The notes under the pieces are model-generated. The model saw only the letters and a program-made list of their open reading frames with translations, searched no databases and was not told the origin of the DNA. This document shows, in pieces, positions 39,377 through 47,767 of a stretch of DNA of 64,000 nt. The stretch is from JANOSH01 sp031415695 (GTDB lineage: Bacteria > Actinomycetota > Acidimicrobiia > Acidimicrobiales > Ilumatobacteraceae). The position numbers were made by a program, and so were the translations under genes. The DNA lies in contig JANOSH010000051.1 in assembly GCA_031415695.1 (NCBI GenBank), positions 242,409 through 306,408 on the forward strand, read 5' to 3'. The first letter of the stretch is position 1. Each line of letters opens with the position of its first letter.

Positions 39377-40912
39377 ATGCCGAGACATATCGTGGTCGAT
39401 GGATCAAACCTTGCTACCGAAGGCCGGATACTTCCGAGTCTCAAACAGCTCATCGACGCTGTCATGACGTTCCAGGAAGACCATCCCGACAACACCATCA
39501 CCGTGGTGGTCGATGCCACGTTTGGTCACCGAATTGACCCATCGGAAATCGCCGAGTTCGAAGAGGCAATCGAACACAACGAACTCGTTGCTCCGCCGGC
39601 AGGTGCGGTAGGTCGAGGCGACGCCTTCGTGTTGTCTATTGCCGTGAAGGCCAAGGCAACCATCTTGTCGAACGACTCCTTCCAAGAATTCCACGGCGAC
39701 CACCCGTGGTTGTTCGACGAGGGGCGACTGATCGGCGGAAAGCCGGTTCCACACGTCGGGTGGGTCTTCGTAGCCCGCACCCCGGTGCGCGGACCAATCA
39801 GCCGCCGTTCGGTAAAGGACCGAAAGGGCCGAGACCCCAAGCCGGCGCTGCGCGCCAGCGGTGTCGACTTCGGCCCGATGCCGGTTCCAAAAGCACCGCC
39901 GCCCCGACGCCGCTCGGCCGCGTCGCCCGATGTTCCTGTGGTGTCCACTACCGCCCGCCGGGCACCCACCCAACCGACACGAGACCAACCGACACCAGCC
40001 CAAGCGGTAGCGGTCGATAAGCCCAAGGCCGCTCCGTCGGCGATGGTCAACGACCTCATGGCCTTTCTTGCGTTCGTGGAACATCACCCCGTTGGTTCTC
40101 TGATCGAAGCGACGTTCGATTCGTACGCGTCGCACGGGGCGTACGCCCATTCGGGTGACGTGCGTGTGTACGCGCCCATGCGACTACTCGGTTCGCCCGC
40201 ACCCCGAGCGGCCCGAGAGGTCGTGAAACTCGGCGACACCCTCACGATGGTCGTGCACAGCTTCACGCCCTCTCGACGCAGTATCGACGTGTCGATACCC
40301 GACGCCGCTCCGCTAGCCAAATCGGCAGCCAAATCACCCGCCGTCAAGAAACAAGCGACGCCACGCTCAACAGCCAAGAAGGTCGAAGCGACCGGACCCG
40401 TGCCGGTTGCTACCAAACCAACCAAGCCCACAACCGCAGCGCCGTCCAGACCTGCCAAGCCGGCCAAGAAGGTGGGGGTGGCCCCGGCGGCCGCGCAGAA
40501 GGCCGTACCGAAGTCTGCTAAACCGACAGCTGGGACGCCCGCATTGGTGCCAGCCAAAGCTGCTGTTGCTCCAGTGAAGAAGGTTGCGGCCAAGCCGGTT
40601 GCGGCTGTTCCGGCGAAGAAGGTCGCGGTTAAGCCTGCTGTCGCCAAGCCGGTCGCCGTCAAGCCAGTTGCGGCTGTGCCGACGAAGAAGGTCGCGGTTA
40701 AGCCTGCTGTCGCCAAGCCGGTTGCTGTCGCCCCGGTCAAGACAGCCTCGGCGAAGAAGCCGTCGGCTAATCCGGTCATGGCTACATCGGCTCCCAAACT
40801 GGCAGTGCCAGTCGCACCTAAAGTGACCAGAAAGGCTGCAACGCCTAGAGCGGCCCCAGCATCGAAAAAGGCGACCAAGCCAGCCAAGAAGGCAGCTACA
40901 AGACCGTTCTGA
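39377..40912 (+). CDS. NYN-domain ribonuclease-like protein with S1-like domain and long basic tail
   Basis: This 511-residue protein has three parts. Residues 1-140 are an NYN/PIN-like nuclease domain (HIVVDGSNLATEGRILPSLK, VVVDATFGHRID, GRGDAFVLSIAVKAKATILS, NDSFQEF) with acidic residues near 8, 46, 82 and 100. Residues about 222-305 resemble an S1/OB fold (DLMAFLAFVEHHPVGSLIEA, KLGDTLTMVVHSF). Residues 310-511 are a Lys/Ala/Pro tail of KKVA, KPVA and PAKKA-type units, histone-H1 or AlgP-like and probably nucleic-acid binding. This implies an RNA-processing or RNA-decay enzyme held on RNA or DNA. The tail contains a DNA-level tandem duplication (40598-40722). No operon partner is evident. 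Confidence 0.8.
   Translation: MPRHIVVDGSNLATEGRILPSLKQLIDAVMTFQEDHPDNTITVVVDATFGHRIDPSEIAEFEEAIEHNELVAPPAGAVGRGDAFVLSIAVKAKATILSNDSFQEFHGDHPWLFDEGRLIGGKPVPHVGWVFVARTPVRGPISRRSVKDRKGRDPKPALRASGVDFGPMPVPKAPPPRRRSAASPDVPVVSTTARRAPTQPTRDQPTPAQAVAVDKPKAAPSAMVNDLMAFLAFVEHHPVGSLIEATFDSYASHGAYAHSGDVRVYAPMRLLGSPAPRAAREVVKLGDTLTMVVHSFTPSRRSIDVSIPDAAPLAKSAAKSPAVKKQATPRSTAKKVEATGPVPVATKPTKPTTAAPSRPAKPAKKVGVAPAAAQKAVPKSAKPTAGTPALVPAKAAVAPVKKVAAKPVAAVPAKKVAVKPAVAKPVAVKPVAAVPTKKVAVKPAVAKPVAVAPVKTASAKKPSANPVMATSAPKLAVPVAPKVTRKAATPRAAPASKKATKPAKKAATRPF
40598..40722 (+). repeat. Tandem duplication of a 69-bp unit in the basic tail of the NYN protein gene
   Basis: Two copies of a 56-bp core (40598-40653 and 40667-40722) are offset by 69 bp (23 codons) and differ at only two positions. 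Each encodes VAAVPxKKVAVKPAVAKPV. The offset is a multiple of three, so the frame is kept. It is probably recent slippage or unequal recombination in a low-complexity tail. Confidence 0.85.
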
Positions 40913-40955
40913 ATGTCACCGTGCCCAAGGCGCGCCGTCGAGTTACTCTGGCCTC

Positions 40956-41735
40956 ATGCGTATCGTTACTTGGAACGTGAACTCGCTGAAGGCTCGGATG
41001 CCCCGGGTCGAGGCCTGGCTCGAAGAAACCGCGCCCGACGTGGTGCTACTTCAGGAAACCAAGCTCGCGGACGGTGCGTTCCCGGCCCTTGCGTTCGAAG
41101 CGCTTGGTTATACAACGGCGCATCATGGCCAGGGGCAATGGAATGGCGTCGCCATATTGTCGCGGGTTGGCATCGACAACGTGGTCGCCAATTTCGACGA
41201 CGGCGAGCCCGCCGACGCCGAAGCTCGAATCATTTCTGGCACGTGTGCTGGCTTGCGCGTCACATCGGTGTATGTGCCAAACGGACGCTCAGTAGGACAC
41301 GACCATTATTACTACAAGCTTGGTTGGCTGGGTCGGTTGCGTGCCCACCTTGACCGGTCGACAACTCCCGATCAACCGGCATTGGTGGGGGGCGATTTCA
41401 ACATCGCGCCCGAGGATCGAGACGTGTGGAGCATCGCAGCGTTCGCCGATTCAACCCATGTCACCCAGCCGGAACGAGACGCGCTCGACCACGTCTGCGA
41501 CTTTGGCCTGGTCGACTTGATGCGCCAGCAGTATCCCGATCCCCCCATCTACTCGTACTGGGATTACCGAGCCGGTGACTTTCACCAGGGTCGAGGTATG
41601 CGCATTGATCTGCTGCTCGGCACCGCCCCTGTTTCCGCCGCGTTGCGGTGGGGCCTGGTCGACCGGAACTCTCGGCGTGGCACCCAGCCGAGCGATCACG
41701 CCCCTGTTTTGGTCGACCTCGAACCAAGCTGGTGA
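40956..41735 (+). CDS. xthA: Exonuclease III family AP endonuclease
   Basis: This 259-residue enzyme cleaves abasic sites and removes 3'-blocking groups in base-excision repair. All family motifs are present: RIVTWNVNSLKARMPRVEAW, VVLLQETKL, SVYVPNGRSVG, LVGGDFNIAPEDRDVW, RIDLLLGTAPV and PSDHAPVLVDLE with the catalytic His. Length is typical of bacterial exonuclease III. It starts with ATG at 40956, 43 bp after the NYN gene, possibly co-transcribed. The helicase gene downstream is convergent (25 bp). With ung and nucS it adds to the DNA-repair content of this window. Confidence 0.95.
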   Translation: MRIVTWNVNSLKARMPRVEAWLEETAPDVVLLQETKLADGAFPALAFEALGYTTAHHGQGQWNGVAILSRVGIDNVVANFDDGEPADAEARIISGTCAGLRVTSVYVPNGRSVGHDHYYYKLGWLGRLRAHLDRSTTPDQPALVGGDFNIAPEDRDVWSIAAFADSTHVTQPERDALDHVCDFGLVDLMRQQYPDPPIYSYWDYRAGDFHQGRGMRIDLLLGTAPVSAALRWGLVDRNSRRGTQPSDHAPVLVDLEPSW

Positions 41736-41760
41736 AAGCCCGACCTCGCACCGGCGATGC

Positions 41761-43662
41761 TCAGGATTTTTGAGCGAAAGCCGCCACCAACGCGAGGCCG
41801 AAACGGCGGCCAGCTAACGGCCCGAGAATTGCGGCGACATCGTCGACAGTTGCCGGTGGACTAGCACTCAGAGCCTGTACCTCGGCGTCGCTCAGGATTG
41901 ACCGCTCCGGTAGGCCGGTGATCTGAGAGCGCCGTTTACGCCACTGCACGACAGGTGAGTCAACCGTTCGTCGGCGCGCGGTCAGGGAGGTTGCGGGAAC
42001 GTGGTCCATTGCTGCTTCTTGTCTGTCTAGCTGCCCAAAGTATCCGAGCCACGGCGACGGCTGACGCTCGGCGCGAGCTTCCCCCCGGCTTGTGGCCCAC
42101 GTGAGGTGCAGTTCGCGAGCGGCGCGGGTTACTGCTACATAGAGGAGGCGACGCTCCTCCATGGCGGCGTCGGGATCAGTGGCACCGCTGTGGGGTACAA
42201 GACCTCGCTCCATTCCTGCAATAACAACGGTGTCCCATTCAAGGCCCTTCGCCGCATGAAAAGTGAGGAGGTCGACGGCGTCATCGCCTGAGCCGATATC
42301 GAGTTCGCGTCTTAACGCCGCGACCGGAAGCGTGGGGTCGACGAGAAGAAGTTCGCTGACGGCTCGGGCGAGTGCTTCCAACGCATCGCGGCTAATGGGG
42401 GTGATGTCGATGTCGTCGTTGTGCAACGACGTAAGCAGTTCGGCGTGCCAATCGCGAACCGCGGTTCGGCCCACGAACCGAACTGCGTTGGAAAGCGCCT
42501 CTTGAACAACCGGATCAGGCCGAGCACCGGCGTTGGCCCGAACCGGAATTCCCGCTGTGCGCAAGGCTGCTGCGATAGGCACCAACTGGGCATTAGTGCG
42601 AGTGAGAACCGCTGTCGACGACCATTTCTGGCCGGGGCGCACCGCAACTCGCAAAAGATCGACGATTCCACCTGCCTCTAATGGCGCCGACGCATACCGA
42701 TGCACAACCGTTTCGGGCCCGTCGACCCGGGCCGACCTAGTGTCGGCTGCCGCGGCTCCAAGTACCTGCTTGCCAGCCTCGACGATCTGCGGACTTGAGC
42801 GATAGTTGGTGGCGAGCCGAATCACCGTTATGCCCGGATACGTGCGTTCGATGTTCTGACACAGAGTCGGGTCGGCACCGTTCCAGCCGTAGATGGATTG
42901 ATTGGCATCGCCCACAATGCAAAGGTCGTCTCGACCGCCCCGCCACGCTTCGAGCAGCCGGAACTGGAGTGGGTTGATGTCTTGGAATTCGTCGACAAAC
43001 ACGTGTCGAAATCGCCACTTCTGGACATCGGCAAACAGCCTGTCGGTTTCCATTTCTCGTCGACACATCTCCAAGAGATCGTCGAAGTCGGCGAGGCGCC
43101 GCTTCTTCTTGTGGCGTTCGTACGCGCTGTAGATCTCGGCGATGTGCTCGGGTGCCAGCGAGGGACGACGGCGTTGTGCCCCGGCTTCCTCGACGTACCG
43201 TTGGTGACTAATGAGCCGCGCTCGCGCCCAGTCGATCTCGGTCGAGACGGTTGGGATGTGCGCAGGTGAGACCTTTGTGTCCAACTCGGCGAGCACGAGC
43301 GATTTGCTGGTGATAAGGGTCAGTGGCCTCTTGCCCTGATCGTCCCACCGTTGCCGCAAGACCCGAGCCGCGACGGCGTGAAAGGTGCCTACGGTGAGGG
43401 CCTCGCGAATCCCCTCCGCGGCGAGTCGCCGGGCCAGTTCGCCAGCAGCGCGGCGGGTGAAGGTGAGCGCCAGTACATGATCGGCATCGGCCGTGCCGTC
43501 GAGCACGCGGCGAATAATTCTGCGCGTAATAACGCCGGTCTTACCCGAACCGGCAGTGGCAAGAACGGCCAGTGGGGACACGTTTGTGGTGACCGCTTCT
43601 AACTGATTGGCGTCGAGACCGACGAGGAGCCGCTCTGTTCGCTGCGAAAGGGTCTCGTCCAC
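41761..43662 (-). CDS. UvrD/Rep-family superfamily 1 DNA helicase
   Basis: This 633-residue ATP-dependent helicase has Walker A LAVLATAGSGKTGVITRRII, motif Ia LALTFTRRAAGELARRL, Walker B FRHVFVDEFQDINPLQFRLL, motif III LCIVGDANQSIYGWNGAD, motif IV-type IRLATNYRSSPQIVEAG, motif V LLTFHAAKGLEWDTVVIAGM and motif VI LLYVAVTRAARELHLTW. All are intact. The C-terminal 60-70 residues form a short HRDC-like helical module (ILSDAEVQALSASPPATVDD) in place of the longer nuclease domain of AdnA/RecB relatives, as in actinobacterial UvrD2-like helicases. The start is GTG at 43662, divergent from the PH-domain gene. Its role is DNA repair or replication restart. Confidence 0.9.
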   Translation of the reverse strand: MDETLSQRTERLLVGLDANQLEAVTTNVSPLAVLATAGSGKTGVITRRIIRRVLDGTADADHVLALTFTRRAAGELARRLAAEGIREALTVGTFHAVAARVLRQRWDDQGKRPLTLITSKSLVLAELDTKVSPAHIPTVSTEIDWARARLISHQRYVEEAGAQRRRPSLAPEHIAEIYSAYERHKKKRRLADFDDLLEMCRREMETDRLFADVQKWRFRHVFVDEFQDINPLQFRLLEAWRGGRDDLCIVGDANQSIYGWNGADPTLCQNIERTYPGITVIRLATNYRSSPQIVEAGKQVLGAAAADTRSARVDGPETVVHRYASAPLEAGGIVDLLRVAVRPGQKWSSTAVLTRTNAQLVPIAAALRTAGIPVRANAGARPDPVVQEALSNAVRFVGRTAVRDWHAELLTSLHNDDIDITPISRDALEALARAVSELLLVDPTLPVAALRRELDIGSGDDAVDLLTFHAAKGLEWDTVVIAGMERGLVPHSGATDPDAAMEERRLLYVAVTRAARELHLTWATSRGEARAERQPSPWLGYFGQLDRQEAAMDHVPATSLTARRRTVDSPVVQWRKRRSQITGLPERSILSDAEVQALSASPPATVDDVAAILGPLAGRRFGLALVAAFAQKS

Positions 43663-43704
43663 GTGTGCAACCGTATCGGGCTCGGGTCACGTACCATCTT
43701 GTCC

Positions 43705-44304
43705 ATGCCATTTCCTACGAAGCTGCTGAACCCCGGCGAAACAATCGTGATCGATCGGCATCCGCACTGGTCGTACTTTCGTAAACCGGTTGTGGCATTC
43801 GTGCTGTGTCTCGTCGCTGGCACCGCAACGCTGGTCACTGGGCTGCCATCGCTTGTTGGTCTGGTGGTACTGGTTCCCCTCGTGCTCTGCGCGCTTTGGC
43901 TTGTGAAGTATTGGCTGAGTTGGTCCACCACCAACTTCGTTGTCACGACCGATCGGCTCATTTATCGCCACGGTGTATTGGCGAAATCGGGAATCGAAAT
44001 CCCGGTAGAGCGCGTGATGAACGTGAACTTTTCCCAGAGTGTCATTGAGCGACTCATGGGTGCTGGAGACCTGCTTATCGAATCGGGCGGTGAGGACGGT
44101 CAACAGCGCTTCACCGATATTCGCAACCCGTCCGAGGTGCAGAACAAGATTCTTGCCCAGACGGCATCGAATCGGCAGGTGGTCGTACCGGCTGCGGCGG
44201 TGGACATCGTGAGTCAGTTGGAGCGGTTAGAGGCGCTACGAGACCGCGGCAGTATCAGCGACGACGAATTCGTCGTGCAGAAAGCTCGGCTTCTCGGGTC
44301 GTGA
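43705..44304 (+). CDS. Membrane protein with bacterial PH (DUF304) domain and C-terminal SHOCT motif
   Basis: This 199-residue protein begins FPTKLLNPGETIVIDRHPHW and has two hydrophobic segments (PVVAFVLCLVAGTATLVTGL; LVVLVPLVLCALWLVKYWLS). A PH-like domain follows with VTTDRLIYRHGVLAKSGIEI, ERVMNVNFSQSVIERLMGAG and DLLIESGGEDG, the usual bPH2 block. The last 35 residues, QLERLEALRDRGSISDDEFV, form a SHOCT-type oligomerisation motif. The ATG at 43705 matches the family start. Its stop overlaps the following GTG as GTGA. It is widespread in actinobacteria as a membrane protein of unknown role, possibly in membrane or export homeostasis. Confidence 0.85.
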   Translation: MPFPTKLLNPGETIVIDRHPHWSYFRKPVVAFVLCLVAGTATLVTGLPSLVGLVVLVPLVLCALWLVKYWLSWSTTNFVVTTDRLIYRHGVLAKSGIEIPVERVMNVNFSQSVIERLMGAGDLLIESGGEDGQQRFTDIRNPSEVQNKILAQTASNRQVVVPAAAVDIVSQLERLEALRDRGSISDDEFVVQKARLLGS

Positions 44305-44990
44305 AGGTCGTCAGTCTCGTTCCTTCTGCGACCGAGACACTGCTGGCGTGGGGAATCACTCCGGTGGCTTGTACCCGGTTCTGCGAACAGCCCAATCTCG
44401 TACACGTTGGTGGGACCAAGGATCCAGACATCGCGGCCATCGTTGCGATTGAACCTGATGTCGTGATCATGGACGAGGAGGAGAACAACCGGCCCGATGC
44501 GGAGGCACTTGTCGCATGTGGTCTGACGGTGCTTGCCCTATCGGTCCGGTCGCTTGCAGGGATGCCGCGTCAACTGGAACGGCTGGCTGAAGCGGTCGAC
44601 TTCTGTGGAGCGTTGCCGAGCCTGCCGCCGGTCCGGGCAACGACGGGGTTACCACGTACGAGAGTGATCACGCTGATCTGGAAACGTCCGTGGATGGCTA
44701 TCGGTGCCGACACGTATGGCTCCACCGTTCTCGATTACCTTGGTTGGAGCAACGCTCTACCCGCAGCGCCGCGGTACCCCGAGTTGTCGCTTCGCCAGAT
44801 AGCCGAGCTTCAGCCCGACATGGTGCTATTAGCCACCGAGCCGTATCGATTTGCCGATCGGCATGTTGCCGAGATTTCAGCGGAGATGCCGAACGCAACG
44901 GTTCGCCTCGTAGACGGGCAGGATCTGTTTTGGTGGGGGGCTCGAACCCCCTTGGCGCTGGCTCGGCTAGAAGAATCGTTGTTGCTCTAG
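44301..44990 (+). CDS. BtuF-like helical-backbone metal-chelate binding protein, without signal peptide
   Basis: This 229-residue protein has the fold of periplasmic binding proteins for cobalamin or siderophores: KVVSLVPSATETLLAWGITP, VHVGGTKDPDIAAIVAIEPD, VVIMDEEENN, and a second lobe with VLDYLGWSNALPAAPRYPEL and SLRQIAELQPDMVLLATEPY. The start is GTG, directly overlapping the upstream stop. There is no signal peptide or lipobox, and the product begins at the first strand, so it is probably cytosolic; such signal-less forms exist and their ligand is not known. The TAG stop lies inside the left copy of a 25-bp direct repeat (44986-45010), so the flank was rearranged without altering this protein. 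Confidence 0.8.
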   Translation: MKVVSLVPSATETLLAWGITPVACTRFCEQPNLVHVGGTKDPDIAAIVAIEPDVVIMDEEENNRPDAEALVACGLTVLALSVRSLAGMPRQLERLAEAVDFCGALPSLPPVRATTGLPRTRVITLIWKRPWMAIGADTYGSTVLDYLGWSNALPAAPRYPELSLRQIAELQPDMVLLATEPYRFADRHVAEISAEMPNATVRLVDGQDLFWWGARTPLALARLEESLLL

Positions 44991-45010
44991 TTTGTCTCGA
45001 AGCCCACGAA
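44986..45010 (+). repeat. Left copy of a 25-bp perfect direct repeat
   Basis: The 25 bases at 44986-45010, starting TCTAGTTTG and ending CCCACGAA, are identical to 47743-47767. This copy holds the stop codon of the BtuF-like gene. Read on the minus strand it spells VGFETN-stop, the end of the SMP-30/DUF952 gene, so it is a displaced 3' end of that gene. The pair brackets 2,732 bp with two surface-protein genes. Confidence 0.9.
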
Positions 45011-45043
45011 TCTGGCGCTTGCCAGCCGCCACATTCGCAGAGT

Positions 45044-46462
45044 TCACGAACCGCCCGCAACAAAGTAGCCGTTTACGTCCACTATTAGGTTCGTCGGCGT
45101 GTCAGTGAAAATGCAGACCTTGCCTGAGGCGCTGAGCCGGGAGATCACAGTATTTGGGACCGTCTGTCCGGACACAAAGTTCAGGTTCGAGGCGTTCGGC
45201 AACGCAACACCACATGGCCACACTGTCACGTAACCGTCCCCCTGAGCACCCGTTACCGTTACATTCAGCGAAACCGCGGTCGCATTCACCGGCAGCCCTA
45301 CTCGCCCGGCGACCTGCAGTTCTGTGACAGACCCAGGTTGGCGCGGTCCAATGCCGGCGAACAACTTGTCCACGGTCGAGCCACCAACTCGGCTGTCCAA
45401 CAGCCGACCGGGAATCAACGAGACGAATGATGAGCCAACCGGGAAAAAGCCATTGACGTCGACGATCAAATCGGTAGCAGCATCCGTGAAGATGCAGACC
45501 TTTCCTCCAGCACCAATTCGAGTCAACACCGTATTCGCAACAGTCTGTCCGGACACAAAGTTCAGGTTCGAGGCGTTCGGCAACGCAACACCACATGGCC
45601 ATACCGTCACGTAGCCGGTCCCCTGAGTGCCCGTAACCGTCACGTTCAACGCGGCGGTGCTGGCCTCTGCCGGCACCCCGGCTCTTCCGGAAACTTGTAG
45701 CTCTGTGACTGACCGACCAGATCGGGCGCCGATACCCGAGAAGGAACTATCAACGGTCGAGCCACCAACTCGGCTGTCCAACAGCCGACCGGGAATCAAC
45801 GAAACGAATGATGAGCCAACCGGGAAATAGCCATTGACGTCGACGATCAAGTCGGTAGCAGCAGCCGTGAAGATGCAGACCTTTCCTCCAGCACCAATTC
45901 GCGTCAACACCGTGTTCGGAATGGTCTGTCCGAGCGAAAAGTTCAGGTTCGAGGCGTTCGGCAACGCAACACCACACGGCCAAACCGTCACGTAACCGCC
46001 ACCTTGAGCACCCGTAACCGTCACGTTCAAGGCAATCGCGCTGGCACTTGCTAGCACACCGGCTCGGCCGGCGACTTGGAGTTCAGTAGTGGACCCGCCA
46101 GGTCGAACTCCGATCCCAGCAAACTGACCATCAATTGTTGAGCCTCCGCCACGACTATCCAGTAACCGCCCAGGCACCAATGGCTGCAGGCTTGTCGGGG
46201 GCGGAGGTGGTGGCGCCCCGTAGGTCTCGCAACCGGTTCCGTTTAAGTCACGATCGAAACCGTGGATGTCGACGCCGACTATTCGTACCGCAACTTGAAT
46301 GTCAGGGCAGTTTAAGTCGGTCGCCGAAATCGGCACACACGGTGAGTAGTTGGGGTCACACTCGGCAGCGGCACCCTTCATCGGCACCGCACCAGCGAGG
46401 GCGACCATGCCGCCAAGGCCGAGCGCAAACACCGCTGCAATAGATGAGAAACGCGAAGTCAT
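45044..46462 (-). CDS. Secreted protein with excalibur-like N-terminus and three 127-residue repeats
   Basis: This 472-residue exported protein has a signal peptide (RFSSIAAVFALGLGGMVALA), a cysteine-containing calcium-binding-like segment (DLNCPDIQVAVRIVGVDIHG, then FDRDLNGTGCE) resembling an excalibur domain, a proline linker, and three repeats of about 127 residues. Each repeat reads PGRLLDSRxGGSTVD, VTELQVAGRAG, ALNVTVTGAQGxGYVTVWPCG, ASNLNF, VCIFT and TDLIVDVNGYF. Such PxRLLDTR-type beta repeats occur in actinobacterial surface proteins; function is unknown, perhaps adhesion or wall binding. The last repeat ends at the C-terminus. It starts with ATG at 46462 and is divergent from the DUF2510 gene. 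Both lie between the 25-bp direct repeats. Confidence 0.82.
   Translation of the reverse strand: MTSRFSSIAAVFALGLGGMVALAGAVPMKGAAAECDPNYSPCVPISATDLNCPDIQVAVRIVGVDIHGFDRDLNGTGCETYGAPPPPPPTSLQPLVPGRLLDSRGGGSTIDGQFAGIGVRPGGSTTELQVAGRAGVLASASAIALNVTVTGAQGGGYVTVWPCGVALPNASNLNFSLGQTIPNTVLTRIGAGGKVCIFTAAATDLIVDVNGYFPVGSSFVSLIPGRLLDSRVGGSTVDSSFSGIGARSGRSVTELQVSGRAGVPAEASTAALNVTVTGTQGTGYVTVWPCGVALPNASNLNFVSGQTVANTVLTRIGAGGKVCIFTDAATDLIVDVNGFFPVGSSFVSLIPGRLLDSRVGGSTVDKLFAGIGPRQPGSVTELQVAGRVGLPVNATAVSLNVTVTGAQGDGYVTVWPCGVALPNASNLNFVSGQTVPNTVISRLSASGKVCIFTDTPTNLIVDVNGYFVAGGS
45047..46174 (-). repeat. Three tandem 381-bp repeats within the secreted-protein gene
   Basis: Unit 1 is 46174-45794, unit 2 is 45793-45413 and unit 3 is 45412-45047 (truncated by 15 bp at the stop). 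Units 2 and 3 share long nearly identical DNA stretches, for example around 45412-45470 against 45793-45850, and the WPCGVALPNASNLNF block is conserved in all. The near-identity implies recent duplication or gene conversion. Confidence 0.9.
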
Positions 46463-46548
46463 GAAGCCCCCCATAGACCGACCTCACAAACCTAGCAATA
46501 TTCAAGAAAGAGTCAAACAACCAGCTGATTCGAACTCCGAAAGGTGTG

Positions 46549-47493
46549 ATGAGTGAACCATCACCCCCCGGGTGGTACGTCGACCCCACTAGCAATGGCA
46601 AGCAACGCTTTTGGGACGGAGTTGGCTGGACAGAACACTTCGCTGACGCCGAACTTCCCCCACCTTCGCCGCAGCCCCAACTCGGACCGACAAACCACGC
46701 GCCAAACCCTGTTGCAAGCAAGGGCTCTCGCCCATGGTGGCGACGCAAACGATTCATCATCCCAGCGGCGCTGGTGGCTCTGGCAGCGGTAGGGTCAGCG
46801 TTGCAAGAACCCAAACCGGTAAGCGTTGCTGGGACGTCGGCCACTGTTCTGCGCGGCTCCTCCGAGCCGTCTTCGAGTCAGGCAGCGGCAACCGCGGCCG
46901 TCACGACTACTCAGGCGAAGACAGCTAGCACCGAATCTGTAGCGACGGCTGCAAAGGTTACGCCGAACGTCGTCGCGACAACCACCCCGGAGGCCACTAC
47001 GAGCGTCATCCCTAGGACCACGGTTCCTGGGTTTGGCAGTGGCACCCTTCGCGTCAACGATCAGATCGTGCCCGGTCGCTACTCTGCTGCTGCTACCCCA
47101 GGTTGCTACTGCGCTCGCCTCTCGGGCACCAGTGGGCAATTGACCGATATTCTCAGTAACAACAACGCGAACGGTCACGTCATCGTCGACATCCTCCCGA
47201 CCGATGCCGCCTTCCAGAGTACGCGTTGCGGACGCTTTTCGGTGTACTCACCCCCCTTCCTACCGTTTGCCATAATTACGGAGGGCGATTGGATCGTCGG
47301 TGAAGAGATCGTACCTGGGGTTTATGAGACAGCCGGTACCAAGGCGTGTTACTGGGCCCGGAGCAGAGACGCGACAGGAGATGTCCGTGCAATAATTGCG
47401 AACGACAATGCCGATGGCCCCGTCACGGTGACCGTGACAGGCGGAGAGATCTTTCGCTCCAGTCGTTGCGGTATCTGGACGAAGGTGGGCTGA
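46549..47493 (+). CDS. DUF2510-domain membrane protein with two extracytoplasmic repeats
   Basis: This 314-residue protein begins with a DUF2510 motif (PPGWYVDPTSNGKQRFWDGV, then GWTEH; residues 6-30), a membrane segment (about 68-85) preceded by RRKR, and a Thr/Ala/Ser-rich stalk (about 92-160). Two repeats of about 67 residues follow (166-231 and 244-311), each with VPGxY, a CYxAR cysteine pair, a NxNANGxV-type segment and a terminal SxRCGxF/W. The cysteines suggest disulfides outside the cell. DUF2510 is typical of actinobacterial membrane-anchored proteins; function is unknown. AAGG precedes the ATG at 46549 by 4-5 bp, which decides it over the GTG 3 bp upstream. It lies inside the segment bounded by 25-bp repeats. 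Confidence 0.78.
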   Translation: MSEPSPPGWYVDPTSNGKQRFWDGVGWTEHFADAELPPPSPQPQLGPTNHAPNPVASKGSRPWWRRKRFIIPAALVALAAVGSALQEPKPVSVAGTSATVLRGSSEPSSSQAAATAAVTTTQAKTASTESVATAAKVTPNVVATTTPEATTSVIPRTTVPGFGSGTLRVNDQIVPGRYSAAATPGCYCARLSGTSGQLTDILSNNNANGHVIVDILPTDAAFQSTRCGRFSVYSPPFLPFAIITEGDWIVGEEIVPGVYETAGTKACYWARSRDATGDVRAIIANDNADGPVTVTVTGGEIFRSSRCGIWTKVG

Positions 47494-47676
47494 TAGTCAC
47501 GATGCACTTGTGCGCCGGAAAGCAAACTTCGCTGCCGCTTTCCTCGGGACACAACAAATTGCGCACACGAAGTTCTCGAACCGGTGCGCCGAGAGTAACC
47601 CGCAGCGCACGCCTGGCGACACGATTGAGGCTTGGTAGCGCGCAGTTTGTTTTAGCGGTGCGGCGGCTTCATCTGT

Positions 47677-47700
47677 CGACCTTCTGAGCGAGGAAGGTCG
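47677..47700. terminator. Stem-loop between convergent genes
   Basis: CGACCTTC (47677-47684) and GAAGGTCG (47693-47700) form a perfect 8-bp stem with an 8-nt loop between the DUF2510 gene and the convergent SMP-30/DUF952 gene. No T run follows, so a factor-assisted terminator is possible. It lies just inside the right 25-bp repeat. Confidence 0.5.
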
Positions 47701-47742
47701 GTTCGACACCGATGCATATCAATGCGAGTCGGGTGGTGACTG

Positions 47743-47767
47743 TCTAGTTTGTCTCGAAGCCCACGAA
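47743..47767 (+). repeat. Right copy of the 25-bp perfect direct repeat
   Basis: Identical to 44986-45010. This copy forms the last codons and stop of the SMP-30/DUF952 gene on the minus strand and is in frame with it, so it is taken as the original site. The palindrome CTAG within it can supply a TAG on both strands, as the left copy shows for the BtuF-like gene. Confidence 0.9.

Noticed and set aside
40598..40722. Tandem repeats considered as a CRISPR-like or minisatellite array
   Set aside because: The repeats are in frame within the Lys/Ala/Pro tail, only two copies exist, and there are no spacers of uniform size.
44935..44960. GGGGGCTCGAACCCCC resembling a tRNA T-arm
   Set aside because: It lies inside the BtuF-like coding sequence, the loop has 6 not 7 bases, and no acceptor, D or anticodon arms fit around it.
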